Of a DNA stretch of 64,000 nt, positions 27,317 to 35,109 are shown piece after piece. The position numbers were made by a program, and so were the translations under genes. Position 1 is the first letter of the stretch, and each line of letters starts with the position of its first letter. The DNA comes from JACKII01 sp963807085 (lineage in GTDB: Bacteria; Pseudomonadota; Alphaproteobacteria; Bin95): NCBI GenBank assembly GCA_963807085.1, contig CAWEBB010000032.1:62001-126000 (forward strand), read 5' to 3'. The notes under the pieces were generated by a model. It was not told the origin of the DNA. It did no database searches and saw nothing but the letters and a program-made list of their open reading frames with translations.

Positions 27317-28186
27317 ATGAAGTTTGGCTTACGGTACTGCAACACCGGCAAATATACCCACACCGCGAAGGCGGTCGAACTCGTCCAGGCCGGCGAGGCG
27401 GCGGGCTTCGAAAGCGCCTGGACCGTCGAGCACACGGTTATTCCTGAAGGCTACGAGTCGAGGTACCCGTACGCGGAATCGGGAAAAATGCCGGGCATCA
27501 ACGAGCAGACCAACCTGCCGGATCCGTTGATCTGGATGAGTTACGTAGCGGCGCAGACCTCTTCCATCAAGCTTGCCACCGGAATCCTGATCCTGTCGCA
27601 GCACTCGCCGGTGGTCTGCGCCAAGCAGGTTGCGACGCTGGACGCCATGAGCGGCGGCCGCGTTCTGCTCGGCATTGGCGTCGGCTGGCTGCGCGAGGAG
27701 TTCGAGATCATCGGCGCGAATTTCGAGGAGCGGGGGCCGCGCTGCGATGACTATATGAAAGCGATGCGCGCACTCTGGCAGATGGAGCGGCCAAGCTATG
27801 ACGGCCGGTTCGTGCAATTCGACGGCGCCTACTGCCGGCCCAAGCCTGCGAATGGTACCGTGCCGCTGATTGTCGGCGGGCACTCGAAGGCGGCGGCGCG
27901 GCGGGCGGGGCGGCTGGGTGACGGCTTTTTCCCGGCCCGCGGCTCGCCCGGTGAATTGTTCCAGCTTGCGCGCGAGACCGCGATTGAAAGCGGCCGTGAC
28001 CCGGACGAGATCGAATTTACGGCCAGCCTGCCCGACGACCTGGACGAAATCCCGGCCCTGGCCGCCATGGGCGTCAAGCGCATATTGGTGCCGGTCACCG
28101 GCGCGGCCGGTCTTTCGCGCCGCATTGGCGGGCCGGAAGACTTGGCGGGATGGAGGGACGTGATCGAAAAGTATGCCGATACCTAG
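27317..28186 (+). CDS. LLM-class (luciferase-like) flavin-dependent oxidoreductase
   Basis: 289-residue TIM-barrel monooxygenase/dehydrogenase of the luciferase-like superfamily, closest by eye to the group named LLM class F420-dependent (TIGR03619-like). Visible are FGLRYCNTGKYTHTAKAVEL at the N-terminus, IKLATGILILSQHSPVVCAKQVATLD and the flavin-site GGRVLLGIGVGWLREEFEIIG. Whether FMN or F420 is used is not decidable here; proteobacteria mostly use FMN. Start ATG follows AAAGGAAG. The substrate is unknown. Confidence 0.9.
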   Translation: MKFGLRYCNTGKYTHTAKAVELVQAGEAAGFESAWTVEHTVIPEGYESRYPYAESGKMPGINEQTNLPDPLIWMSYVAAQTSSIKLATGILILSQHSPVVCAKQVATLDAMSGGRVLLGIGVGWLREEFEIIGANFEERGPRCDDYMKAMRALWQMERPSYDGRFVQFDGAYCRPKPANGTVPLIVGGHSKAAARRAGRLGDGFFPARGSPGELFQLARETAIESGRDPDEIEFTASLPDDLDEIPALAAMGVKRILVPVTGAAGLSRRIGGPEDLAGWRDVIEKYADT

Positions 28187-28264
28187 GTTTGAGAATTGGA
28201 TGGTTGGTGCTGAACCAAATCCGCAGTCTCACGCGAAACCGCTGATCCACACACGGGAGTTCCC

Positions 28265-28546
28265 ATGACCGAGCAGTTGCTGCATCTCGTATTCGGCGGC
28301 CGATTGAAGGATCCGCACCGCCGGATTTTCTATAACACCGACGATCTGGACATTGTCGGCCTGTTCCCGAATTACCGCGAGGCCTATCACGCCTGGCGCG
28401 GCAAGGCGCAAAGCACCATCGACGACGCCGAAATCCGGTATTTCATCGTCCACATTCACAAGGTTTTCGATCCGGACGAGGAGGCGCACCCCGCCGGCCA
28501 TTCTGAAGACGCCCATTCGGAAAGTGGGCACAAGGAAACCGAATGA
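28265..28546 (+). CDS. DUF4170 family protein
   Basis: 93-residue soluble protein with LLHLVFGGRLKDP, IFYNTDDLDIVGLFPNYREAYHAW and IRYFIVHIHKVFDP, the conserved core of DUF4170, a small family nearly confined to alphaproteobacteria and without known function. The His/Glu-rich C-terminal tail (about 72-93) is variable. Its stop overlaps the ATG of the following 2OG oxygenase gene (ATGA), so the two are translationally coupled. Confidence 0.87.
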   Translation: MTEQLLHLVFGGRLKDPHRRIFYNTDDLDIVGLFPNYREAYHAWRGKAQSTIDDAEIRYFIVHIHKVFDPDEEAHPAGHSEDAHSESGHKETE

Positions 28547-29244
28547 GCGAGGCGGTGCGCGAACTGGATTGGAGCGAGATCGCTGACGGAATCGCGCAAG
28601 ACGGATACGCCGTCACGCCGCCAATACTCTCCGACAGCGACTGCAACTGCCTTATCGCGCTCTATGGCGACGATAGCCTGTTCCGCCGCCGCATCGTGAT
28701 GGAGCGGCACGCGTTTGGCGCCGGCAGCTATGCCTATTTCGCCGAGCCGGTACCGCCGCTCGTTGCGGAATTGCGCACCGCTTTTTATGCCGGCCTCAGC
28801 CCGATAGCGAACCGGGCAATGGAGCTGATGCGGTCCGCTATTCGCTATCCGGCGACTTTGTCGGAATACCGTGCTGAATGTGCGGCGGCAGGGCAAACGA
28901 AGCCGACGCCGCTGCTGTTGCAGTACGAGTCGGGCGGGTATAACCGCCTGCATCGCGATCTCTATGGTGAATTGGCCTTTCCGTTCCAGGCGACTGCGAT
29001 GCTAAGCCGGCCCGGCGCCGATTTCACCGGCGGACAGTTCCTGCTGGTGGAAAACCGGCCCCGGCAACAGGCGATCGGCGCGGCCGTCGATATCCCGCGC
29101 GGGTGTTTCATTCTGTTCCCGACCAACGAGCGCCCGGTTCAGGGCGCGCGCGGCTATATGAAGGCCAGCATGCGCCATGGCGTCAGCAAGGTGCATTCGG
29201 GAGAGCGCCATACGCTCGGCCTGATCTTTCACGACGCCGCCTGA
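28543..29244 (+). CDS. 2-oxoglutarate/Fe(II)-dependent dioxygenase
   Basis: 233-residue double-stranded beta-helix dioxygenase of the prolyl-4-hydroxylase-like group. Iron ligands are His137 and Asp139 in NRLHRDLYG and His212 in SMRHGVSKV; Arg222 in SGERHTLGLIF would bind 2-oxoglutarate. The substrate is unknown; the group hydroxylates proteins or small molecules. It overlaps the DUF4170 gene by four bases. It is the last host gene before the phage-like block, whose repressor gene ends 12 bases downstream on the other strand. Confidence 0.88.
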   Translation: MSEAVRELDWSEIADGIAQDGYAVTPPILSDSDCNCLIALYGDDSLFRRRIVMERHAFGAGSYAYFAEPVPPLVAELRTAFYAGLSPIANRAMELMRSAIRYPATLSEYRAECAAAGQTKPTPLLLQYESGGYNRLHRDLYGELAFPFQATAMLSRPGADFTGGQFLLVENRPRQQAIGAAVDIPRGCFILFPTNERPVQGARGYMKASMRHGVSKVHSGERHTLGLIFHDAA

Positions 29245-29255
29245 ACCGCCGCCCA

Positions 29256-29885
29256 TCACTGGCTCGCCCATAAAATCCGGGCGATCCATTCCACCTCGGC
29301 GGTCGGCAGGACCGGGTTGTCGTATTCGGGATTGAGGCTGCGCAGTTCGATTCGCTGCGCCGTTCGCCGTACCAGTTCCTTGGCCATTACCTCGCCTTCG
29401 CTGGTTTTCACCACGACCCGATCTCCGACGCGGATATTGGCGACGGGTGAAACGATGATGCGGTCGCCGCCCCGATAGAGGGGTTCCATCGAGTCGCCGC
29501 TGACCATCAGGGCATAGGCATTGGGGTCGCCGATATCCGGAAAAACAATCTCGTCCCAGCCCGATCCGGTCGGATAGCCGGCATCGTCGAAATAGCCGCT
29601 GTCGCCAGCCTGCGCGAAGCCGATCACGGGAATCCGCTGGGTAGCCGTGGCTGTCGAGTTTGGAAGTTCGTTCAGCAGGTCCGACAGGCTGGCGCCTGTA
29701 GCCGTCAGAATTTTCGCGATGCTCTCAGTGCTTGGCCATCGCAGCTTGCCGTCACGGGTTGCCCGCTTGCTTTTGTTGAAGGTCGTCGCATCCAGGCCGG
29801 CGCGCTTCGCCAGTCCGGAGGGAGAAAGATCGTGCTTTGCCGCCAGGCGGTCGATCGCTTCCCAGATGTCAGCGTGCTTTAACAT
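29256..29885 (-). CDS. XRE-HTH/S24 peptidase repressor (CI/LexA-like)
   Basis: 209-residue repressor. An N-terminal helix-turn-helix (about 1-70, LSPSGLAKRAGLDATTFNKSKR) is joined to a C-terminal S24 self-cleavage domain. The cleavage bond is probably Ala93-Gly94 in GFAQAGDSG; catalytic Ser132 lies in MVSGDSMEP and Lys169 in EVMAKELVR, 37 residues apart as in LexA. So it should be inactivated under RecA/SOS conditions. The ATG giving MLKHADIW was chosen (GAGG upstream); the frame extends 13 residues with a Pro/Thr/Gly leader. Transcribed away from the phage block across a 118-base region holding a promoter and TAGGAA repeats, it is the likely lysogeny-type switch. Confidence 0.9.
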   Translation of the reverse strand: MLKHADIWEAIDRLAAKHDLSPSGLAKRAGLDATTFNKSKRATRDGKLRWPSTESIAKILTATGASLSDLLNELPNSTATATQRIPVIGFAQAGDSGYFDDAGYPTGSGWDEIVFPDIGDPNAYALMVSGDSMEPLYRGGDRIIVSPVANIRVGDRVVVKTSEGEVMAKELVRRTAQRIELRSLNPEYDNPVLPTAEVEWIARILWASQ

Positions 29886-29895
29886 GATGCCTCGC

Positions 29896-29919
29896 CCTGT
29901 TGTTGGGCCTGTTGTTGGG
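29896..29919. repeat. Tandem duplication of a 12-mer next to the repressor start
   Basis: CCTGTTGTTGGG occurs twice back to back (29896-29907 and 29908-29919), just upstream of the repressor ATG on the minus strand. It could be an operator pair, part of the untranslated leader, or the coding part of a longer repressor N-terminus. Confidence 0.6.
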
Positions 29920-29940
29920 AACACAGTCTCATACTATCGC

Positions 29941-29974
29941 TTGACATTCACTAGGAAAAAGTTCATATAGGAAT
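29941..29974 (+). promoter_or_regulatory. Promoter with paired TAGGAA operator-like sites (small-gene operon)
   Basis: TTGACA at 29941-29946, 17-base spacer, CATATA at 29964-29969. TAGGAA occurs at 29952-29957 and 29968-29973, each inside a TTCA-N-GGAA partial palindrome (29947-29957 and 29962-29973). The position between divergent repressor and phage genes and the overlap with the promoter fit repressor operators. The same hexamer pair recurs at 30741. Confidence 0.55.
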
Positions 29975-30003
29975 CAAAGCCGATAAATTGTTTGGAGAGA
30001 GCG

Positions 30004-30396
30004 ATGTACGATGATCCGATTGCGGGGTCGGAATCCGATGAAGGAGAGAGCCCGTTCTCCAGCGCCGACGAAGCATGGATCTGGGCCGTGCAGGGGATGC
30101 AAAGCCGCCTGTCCGGGGCAAACATCAAGGCCGGCATGGGCAAATTTACAAGGCCTTGCGAGGCATCCGATGTTTTAGGCTGCGCCGACGCGCTGCATCG
30201 GCAGGGGGCGCTAAGCAACGTGGAGTTGCGGGTGCTGTTGCTCTACGGCGGCTACGCGGCGGCCCCGATGATGCTGGGCTGTTCCCATGCCCCGGCGGTG
30301 CCTTTTTGGCAGCGCGGCATGGATGCGCTGACGCCATTAATGGAACAAAAAGGGATCATTCTTCCGCGCGCAAGGGCGCGTTTCCGTGCGGACTAA
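30004..30396 (+). CDS. Hypothetical protein, first gene right of the repressor
   Basis: 130-residue soluble protein without a function I can assign. The N-terminus is acidic (residues 8-20). A core of about 19-75 (SSADEAWIWAVQGMQ, GAGMG-like KAGMGKFTRPCEASDVLGC) resembles an uncharacterised alphaproteobacterial family in wording, and the C-terminus is basic. Start ATG 30004 follows GGAGAG. It is the first gene after the putative repressor-controlled promoter, where early regulators usually sit, and its end overlaps the next gene by 11 bases. Confidence 0.7.
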   Translation: MYDDPIAGSESDEGESPFSSADEAWIWAVQGMQSRLSGANIKAGMGKFTRPCEASDVLGCADALHRQGALSNVELRVLLLYGGYAAAPMMLGCSHAPAVPFWQRGMDALTPLMEQKGIILPRARARFRAD

Positions 30397-30763
30397 CGCG
30401 ATCGTCGTCTTCAGCGGCCAGACCGATTTCTGGTGGCAGCGCCTGCTAAGGCCCGGCTACCGCCATTGCGGCGTCATGATCGAGTGTGGCGACCACTGGG
30501 TGGTTCTGGAGCCGCTTGCGGCGCGTTTGGAGGTGCGGATTTTCACCGTATCCAGCCCCGACGCCCTCAAGCGGGCCCTGCGCCGCCGGCAGTTGCTGGC
30601 GGTCGAGACCGAGGTGCAAGTCGATGCGGCCCCCGCATTGTTTCCGGGCCTGTTCACCTGTGTGGAGGCCGTGAAGCGCGCCCTCGGCATTCGCGCCGTC
30701 TGGGTGCAGACCCCGTGGCAGCTCCATAAAAATCTCAAATTAGGAAAAAAAACCTTGACATGA
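30386..30763 (+). CDS. Small protein, candidate permuted NlpC/P60 (LRAT/YiiX-like) fold
   Basis: 125-residue protein with GTG start overlapping the previous gene. His27 in GYRHCGVMIECG and Cys92 in FTCVEAVKRALGI, followed by TPWQLHKNL, are arranged as in circularly permuted papain-like (LRAT/YiiX) proteins, where the His precedes the Cys. I see similar short proteins in phage-related regions but know no proven role; hydrolysis of a lipid or peptide bond, or virion structure, are possible. Only these motif positions support the fold suggestion. The C-terminal tail is Lys-rich. Confidence 0.6.
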   Translation: MRTNAIVVFSGQTDFWWQRLLRPGYRHCGVMIECGDHWVVLEPLAARLEVRIFTVSSPDALKRALRRRQLLAVETEVQVDAAPALFPGLFTCVEAVKRALGIRAVWVQTPWQLHKNLKLGKKTLT

Positions 30764-30783
30764 ACACGTAATAGGAATATATA
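30741..30783 (+). promoter_or_regulatory. Promoter of the structural operon with TAGGAA sites
   Basis: TTGACA at 30755-30760, 17-base spacer, TATATA at 30778-30783, in an unusually AT-rich stretch. TAGGAA occurs at 30741-30746 and 30772-30777, flanking the -35, with the second copy abutting the -10. It is the same hexamer as at the repressor-proximal promoter, suggesting one repressor controls both units. It reads into the small gene at 30889 and the portal gene. Confidence 0.6.
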
Positions 30784-30793
30784 CATCCTCAAG

Positions 30794-30825
30794 ACGGCCC
30801 CACTGCGCCCAGCGCCCGGGGCCGT
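30794..30825 (+). other. Leader hairpin of the structural operon
   Basis: ACGGCCCC (30794-30801) pairs with GGGGCCGT (30818-30825) and is followed by TCCTGTTT. It lies about ten bases after the promoter, so it could be an attenuator or an mRNA-stabilising 5' stem. The T-tract is weak. Confidence 0.4.
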
Positions 30826-30888
30826 TCCTGTTTCCGACAACCGCATGGAACGGCGCCAGACGCATGGCCGGTTCCAAAAGGAGGATGG

Positions 30889-31125
30889 ATGGGCGCCATT
30901 ATCAGTCCACTGACGCGGGAGGCTCCGGCTCCCAAGCCGACGCCGACCGTCGTCGAACCCGCGGTCGATCCGGCCGTGGCGGAGCGCGAAGCCGCATCGG
31001 CGGCCCGGCGCGCGTTCCTGGCCCGCCAACAGAAAGGGCGGCTCGGAACGATCGCCACCACCGCCCGGGGTGTTTTGAGCCCTGGCCAGTTGTCGGTCGT
31101 CCGCCGCTCATTGCTCGGAGAATAA
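30889..31125 (+). CDS. Small conserved phage protein upstream of portal
   Basis: 78-residue protein: Pro/Ala-rich N-terminus (PAPKPTPTVVEPAVDP), a basic helix (REAASAARRAFLARQQ) and a C-terminus GTIATTARGVLSPGQL ending in RRSLLGE. Small proteins of this pattern precede portal genes in many alphaproteobacterial podo- and siphophages; no function is established. The stop (TAA ending at 31125) is directly followed by the portal ATG at 31127. AAAGGAGG gives a strong ribosome-binding site. Confidence 0.75.
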   Translation: MGAIISPLTREAPAPKPTPTVVEPAVDPAVAEREAASAARRAFLARQQKGRLGTIATTARGVLSPGQLSVVRRSLLGE

Positions 31126-31126
31126 G

Positions 31127-32668
31127 ATGAAGGCAGCCGAAATCCTCCGGCAGGAGTTCACGCAGGCGTTCCGTGGTCGCATGGCCTGGGAAGAGCATTG
31201 GCGCGATTGCTATGCCTACGCCATGCCGCAGCGCGAGGCCGGTGCTCCGGCGGGCGCCCGCCGCTCCGACCGTCTGTTCGACGGAACCGCGGCCGACGCG
31301 GTCGAGCAACTGGCGGCCAGCCTGCTCTCCGAACTGACGCCGCCCTGGGTGCGTTGGGTGGAACTGAAGCCGGGGCCCGAAGCCACGGTTGACGAAGCGG
31401 CGGCGATATCGCCGGCGCTCGACCGGGTGAGCGCCACGTTGCAGTCTCATTTCGACCGCTCCAACTTCGCGGTCGAAATCCACCAATGCTATCTGGACCT
31501 GGTGACGGCCGGTACCGCCTGTCTGCTGTTCGAAGAGGCGCCGGTCGGCGAGGCCAGCGCCTTTCGCTTTACCGCGGTGCCGATCCACGACGTCCTCATG
31601 CAGGAGGGCGCAACCGGCCGGTTGGACCGTGTGTGGCGCCGCGTGCAGCTGACCCCAGAGCAGTTCGTGGAACGCTACGGGCACCCGCCCACGGCCGAGC
31701 CCGGTGCGGAGGCGCCGAAAAAGATCGGCGTGCTGGAAGCCGTGCGCCCGACACCGAATGGTCACAAATACGTGGCAGTGCGCGAACAGGGGGAAGGCGA
31801 CGACGGAACCCTGGCGGAAGGCGAGTTCGCCTCCAACCCCTTTATCGGCTTCCGCTGGCTGAAAGCGCCGGGCGAGTCCTATGGACGTTCGCCGGTGATG
31901 ACCGCCTTGCCGGATATCAAGACCGCTAACAAGGTCGTGGAGCTGATTCTTAAGAACGCCTCCATCGCCGTCACCGGCATCTGGCAAGCGGACGACGACG
32001 GCGTCCTGAACCCCGGCACGGTCAAGCTGGTACCCGGCACCATCATTCCGAAGGCCGTCGGCTCGGCGGGCCTGGCGCCGCTGCAGGCGCCCGGCCGGTT
32101 CGATGTTTCCGAATTGGTCCTCAGCGATCTGCGCGCCCGCATTCGTCACGCCCTGCTGGTGGACCGGTTGGGTACGGTGCAAAGTCCGCGCATGACCGCG
32201 ACCGAGGTGTTGGAGCGCTCGGCGGAGATGGCCCGCATCCTGGGGGCGACCTATGGCCGGCTTCAGGCGGAGCTGTTGTCGCCCTTGCTTTCGCGGGGGC
32301 TCAGCATTCTGCGTCGGCGCGGCGAGGTTCCGGATGTTCAGGTCGATGGGCGCACGGTTGACCTGCACTACCGCTCGCCGCTGGCGGAAGCGCAGAACCG
32401 GGCGGAGGCGCAATCGGCGCTGGGCTGGGTCAAGACCGTCGCCGAGATGGGGCCGGAGGGTCTCTCGGTCGTCGATCTGCCCGCCTTCGCGCGCTGGCTG
32501 GCGGGCAAGATGTCGGTGCCGGGAGAACTGCTGCGCCCGCCGCCCTTGGCGCCGATCACCGACGTTTCCGGCGATGACGCGCTCGCCCAGTTGTCGGACG
32601 CGCTGCTGCCCGCTCTTGGAGAAGGCGCCGGAGTGAATACCGGGGAGGGCGACGGCGATGCTGAATGA
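31127..32668 (+). CDS. Portal protein (T7-like head-tail connector)
   Basis: 513-residue portal/head-tail connector of the T7 gp8-like family, which forms the dodecameric DNA entry ring and docks the terminase. Family features are the N-terminal EEHWRDCYAYAMPQR, LFDGTAADAVEQLAASLLSELTPPWVRW and, towards the C-terminus, the MTATEVLERSAEMARILG helix typical of these connectors. Length is usual (about 500-540). Its last 11 bases overlap the Bbp19-like gene. Confidence 0.92.
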   Translation: MKAAEILRQEFTQAFRGRMAWEEHWRDCYAYAMPQREAGAPAGARRSDRLFDGTAADAVEQLAASLLSELTPPWVRWVELKPGPEATVDEAAAISPALDRVSATLQSHFDRSNFAVEIHQCYLDLVTAGTACLLFEEAPVGEASAFRFTAVPIHDVLMQEGATGRLDRVWRRVQLTPEQFVERYGHPPTAEPGAEAPKKIGVLEAVRPTPNGHKYVAVREQGEGDDGTLAEGEFASNPFIGFRWLKAPGESYGRSPVMTALPDIKTANKVVELILKNASIAVTGIWQADDDGVLNPGTVKLVPGTIIPKAVGSAGLAPLQAPGRFDVSELVLSDLRARIRHALLVDRLGTVQSPRMTATEVLERSAEMARILGATYGRLQAELLSPLLSRGLSILRRRGEVPDVQVDGRTVDLHYRSPLAEAQNRAEAQSALGWVKTVAEMGPEGLSVVDLPAFARWLAGKMSVPGELLRPPPLAPITDVSGDDALAQLSDALLPALGEGAGVNTGEGDGDAE

Positions 32669-32921
32669 TCTTCAGGACGGATGGGCGTGGTTTGACGACC
32701 CGTCGGAACGGCAGGCGGACAGTGAGCTGCGGCAGTATTTCGTCCGCGCCTTTCATTCGGACGCGGGGCGGCAGGTGTTGGCGCATTTGCGCGCCGCAAC
32801 GGTGGAACGGCGCACGCCGCCCGACGCGCCGGACAGCGTCCTCCGCCATCTGGAGGGCCAACGCTACCTGTTTCAACTGATCGAACGGCTGGCGAATGCC
32901 GAGCTGCAGGAGTCTGCGTAG
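32658..32921 (+). CDS. Bbp19-like phage protein
   Basis: 87-residue protein with SELRQYFVRAFHSDAGRQVLAHL, PDSVLRHLEGQRYLFQLIERL, matching the small Bbp19 family (named from Bordetella phage BPP-1) that sits between portal and scaffold or capsid genes of podoviruses. The role is not established; it is probably an assembly factor. It overlaps the portal gene by 11 bases, and the stop is one base before the scaffold ATG. Confidence 0.85.
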   Translation: MLNDLQDGWAWFDDPSERQADSELRQYFVRAFHSDAGRQVLAHLRAATVERRTPPDAPDSVLRHLEGQRYLFQLIERLANAELQESA

Positions 32922-32922
32922 A

Positions 32923-33723
32923 ATGAACGAACCTCTCAACACACCCACCGAGAGCGGCGATAGCGCGATTTCGGCCGGCACCGCGCAGGGCCTGCCGGAG
33001 CGGTCAATGGAGCGGCCCGGCGAGGGAGCCGTTACGCGGCCCGCATCGGTTCCGGACAAATTCTGGGACACGGCGACGAACTCCGTCCGTGTGGACGACC
33101 TCGCCAAATCCTATTGCGAGCTGGAGCGCCATTTGGGCGGCTCCGTAAAGATTCCGGACGAAAGCGCGGACGATGCGGAGATCGCCCGTTTCCGCCAGGC
33201 CCTGGGCGTGCCGGAAAACCCCGATGGCTATGAACTTCAACTGGACGAAGAAAGCCTGGAAGCCGACCCGGAGGTCAACCGCCGGCTGCACGAAGCGGGC
33301 TTCAGCCAAAGCCAGGCCCAGCTCGTCTATGACTTGGCCAGGGAATATATCGGCCCCATGGTTCAGCAGACCGCCGCCGATTTCGAGGCAGAGCGCCAGA
33401 CCGAGCGCCTGCAACAGCATTTCGGCGGTGCGGAGGCCTGGACGGGCATCTCGCGCCAGCTTCAGGAATGGGGCAAGGCCAACATGGCGCCGGAGGCTCT
33501 TAGCGCACTGTCGACTACCTATGAGGGATGTTTGGCGCTGCACAAAATGATGCAAAGCCAGGAGCCCGGCCTCGTCCGCAGCAACGGCCCCGCCGAGCGG
33601 GATGGCACCGACGAGTTGAAGGCGATGATGCGCGACCCGCGTTATTGGCGCGACCGCGACCCTGCCTTCATCCGACAAGTCACCGATGGTTTCAGCCGCC
33701 TGTACGCCGACGGCGACGGCTAG
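32923..33723 (+). CDS. Capsid scaffolding/assembly protein
   Basis: 266-residue acidic protein between portal and capsid, where T7 gene 9 lies. A disordered N-terminus (1-55) is followed by VPDKFWDTATNSVRVDDLAKSYCELERHLGG and ALGVPENPDGYEL, the pattern of phage scaffold proteins. The middle is long-helical and Glu/Gln-rich (about 110-180), and the C-terminus has MRDPRYWRDRDPAFIRQVTDGF. It would be cleared from the prohead during maturation. Start ATG 32923 directly follows the Bbp19 stop. Confidence 0.85.
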   Translation: MNEPLNTPTESGDSAISAGTAQGLPERSMERPGEGAVTRPASVPDKFWDTATNSVRVDDLAKSYCELERHLGGSVKIPDESADDAEIARFRQALGVPENPDGYELQLDEESLEADPEVNRRLHEAGFSQSQAQLVYDLAREYIGPMVQQTAADFEAERQTERLQQHFGGAEAWTGISRQLQEWGKANMAPEALSALSTTYEGCLALHKMMQSQEPGLVRSNGPAERDGTDELKAMMRDPRYWRDRDPAFIRQVTDGFSRLYADGDG

Positions 33724-33776
33724 GCGGAGCCATCTGGAGCAGATACCGATCCAGTCGGATTGGATGCTCAAGGAAT

Positions 33777-33808
33777 CGCTAGGGCGCGCACGATCGCGCG
33801 CCCTAGCG
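33777..33808. repeat. Perfect inverted repeat between scaffold and capsid genes
   Basis: CGCTAGGGCGCGC (33777-33789) and GCGCGCCCTAGCG (33796-33808) form a 13-base perfect stem with a 6-base loop, without a T-tract. The 265-base gap around it (33724-33988) holds no gene I can support. A stem here could set capsid-to-scaffold expression ratios by RNase processing or partial termination, or bind a protein. Confidence 0.75.
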
Positions 33809-33988
33809 GTGGCGGGCCCGCCGGAGAACTGGAGATTTCCCCGCCCGAGAGGGCGTGTTTGGGAAAAGTCGCCAGCCCGGCGGGCCTTCAGGCAGAACGA
33901 CGGCCGTTCCGCAGGTGCAAACCTACGGGGCGGGAACCGGATGGAAGCTGCTTCCCCACCAACAGAAAAATCAAAGGGTTAATTGCAG

Positions 33989-34807
33989 ATGTCGACCACC
34001 ATCGACCAATCGTTCATCCGCCAGTTCGAGGCCGAAGTTCACGAGGCCTATCAGCGGATGGGATCCAAGCTCCGTCAGACTGTCCGCTCCAAGGGCAATG
34101 TACAAGGTTCCTCGACCACCTTCCAAAGGGTCGGCCAGGGCGCGGCTTCCACCAAGTCGCGGCATGGCCTGGTCCCCGTCATGACTATCGATCACAGCGC
34201 CATCGAGTGCGTGCTGACCGACTATTATGCCGGTGACTGGGTCGACAAGCTCGACGAGATGAAAATCAACATCGACGAGCGGCACGTGATCGCCAACGCC
34301 GGCGCCTATGCGCTGGGCCGCAAGACGGACGAGTTGATCATCGCCGGCCTGAACACGTCCACTAACTACGCCGGTCTCGCGACCGACGGCCTGACGAAGG
34401 CCAAGGTTCTGACCGCCTTTGAGAAGATGGGGGCGGCGGATATTCCCGACGATGGCCAGCGCTTCGCGGTCATCGGCTGGAAACAGTGGGCGGAGTTGCT
34501 TAGCATTCCGGAGTTCGCCAACGCGGAATATGTCGGGGCGGACGCGCTGCCCTGGCGCGACACACAGGCGAAGCGCTGGCTCGGAACCACCTGGATCCCG
34601 CATTCCGGCCTGTCTCTTTCCGGCTCGGCGCGCCTGTGTCACTGGTACCATCGGACGGCGATCGGTCATGCGGCCGCCGCAGAGGTCCAGACCGACATCA
34701 CCTGGCACGGCGACCGGGCGGCCTACTTTGTCGCCAACATGATGAGCCAGGGTGCGGTGAGGATCGACGGCGCCGGTGTCGTGACCATGCGTTGCTTCGA
34801 GAGCTAA
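33989..34807 (+). CDS. Major capsid protein
   Basis: 272-residue capsid protein of the podoviral family found with T7-like connectors. N-terminal TTIDQSFIRQFEAEVHEAYQRMGSKLR is the family's coat-helix start; VMTIDHSAIECVLTDYYAGDWVDKLDE and the ADIPDDGQRFAVIGWKQW segment follow. The C-terminus is VRIDGAGVVTMRCFES. Start ATG gives MSTTIDQSF after AAAGGG; a TTG six bases earlier is less likely. It is the most abundant particle protein expected, preceded by its own long leader. Confidence 0.9.
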   Translation: MSTTIDQSFIRQFEAEVHEAYQRMGSKLRQTVRSKGNVQGSSTTFQRVGQGAASTKSRHGLVPVMTIDHSAIECVLTDYYAGDWVDKLDEMKINIDERHVIANAGAYALGRKTDELIIAGLNTSTNYAGLATDGLTKAKVLTAFEKMGAADIPDDGQRFAVIGWKQWAELLSIPEFANAEYVGADALPWRDTQAKRWLGTTWIPHSGLSLSGSARLCHWYHRTAIGHAAAAEVQTDITWHGDRAAYFVANMMSQGAVRIDGAGVVTMRCFES

Positions 34808-34834
34808 ACCGCCAAGCTGAAGAAGGGACGCCAC

Positions 34835-35074
34835 ATGGCATTCGACCCCCAAAACATGGGCGTGCTGGGCTACTGCAATGGCTTTACTCTCTGGTATTAT
34901 CGGTCGGCGACGGACAATTACCCGACCGTTACCGCAGACGGCTATTTCACCCCGTTCTATGAGTCTCTCAGTCTGGAAGATGTCATCTTCTTTACCGAGT
35001 CGAATGGACGGACCGGCCGGCGGCGTATCAACCAACTGTCCAAGTCGTTGGTGACGATAACGCACCTGCTTTAG
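34835..35074 (+). CDS. Small structural protein downstream of capsid
   Basis: 79-residue protein with FDPQNMGVLGYCNGFTLWYYRS, ADGYFTPFYESLSLEDVIFF, a short beta-rich pattern common in small virion proteins that follow the capsid gene in this phage group, where it may be a head decoration or stabilising protein. No signal peptide or membrane segment. It has its own ribosome-binding site (GAAGGGA) 27 bases after the capsid stop. Function by position only. Confidence 0.75.
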   Translation: MAFDPQNMGVLGYCNGFTLWYYRSATDNYPTVTADGYFTPFYESLSLEDVIFFTESNGRTGRRRINQLSKSLVTITHLL

Positions 35075-35109
35075 CTCCCTAGCAACTCAGCAACCACTCA
35101 TATCAGCCG

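Noticed and set aside
33760..34236. 158-codon open frame between scaffold and capsid
   Set aside because: Overlaps the capsid gene in another frame, covers the perfect hairpin, and has no recognisable pattern.
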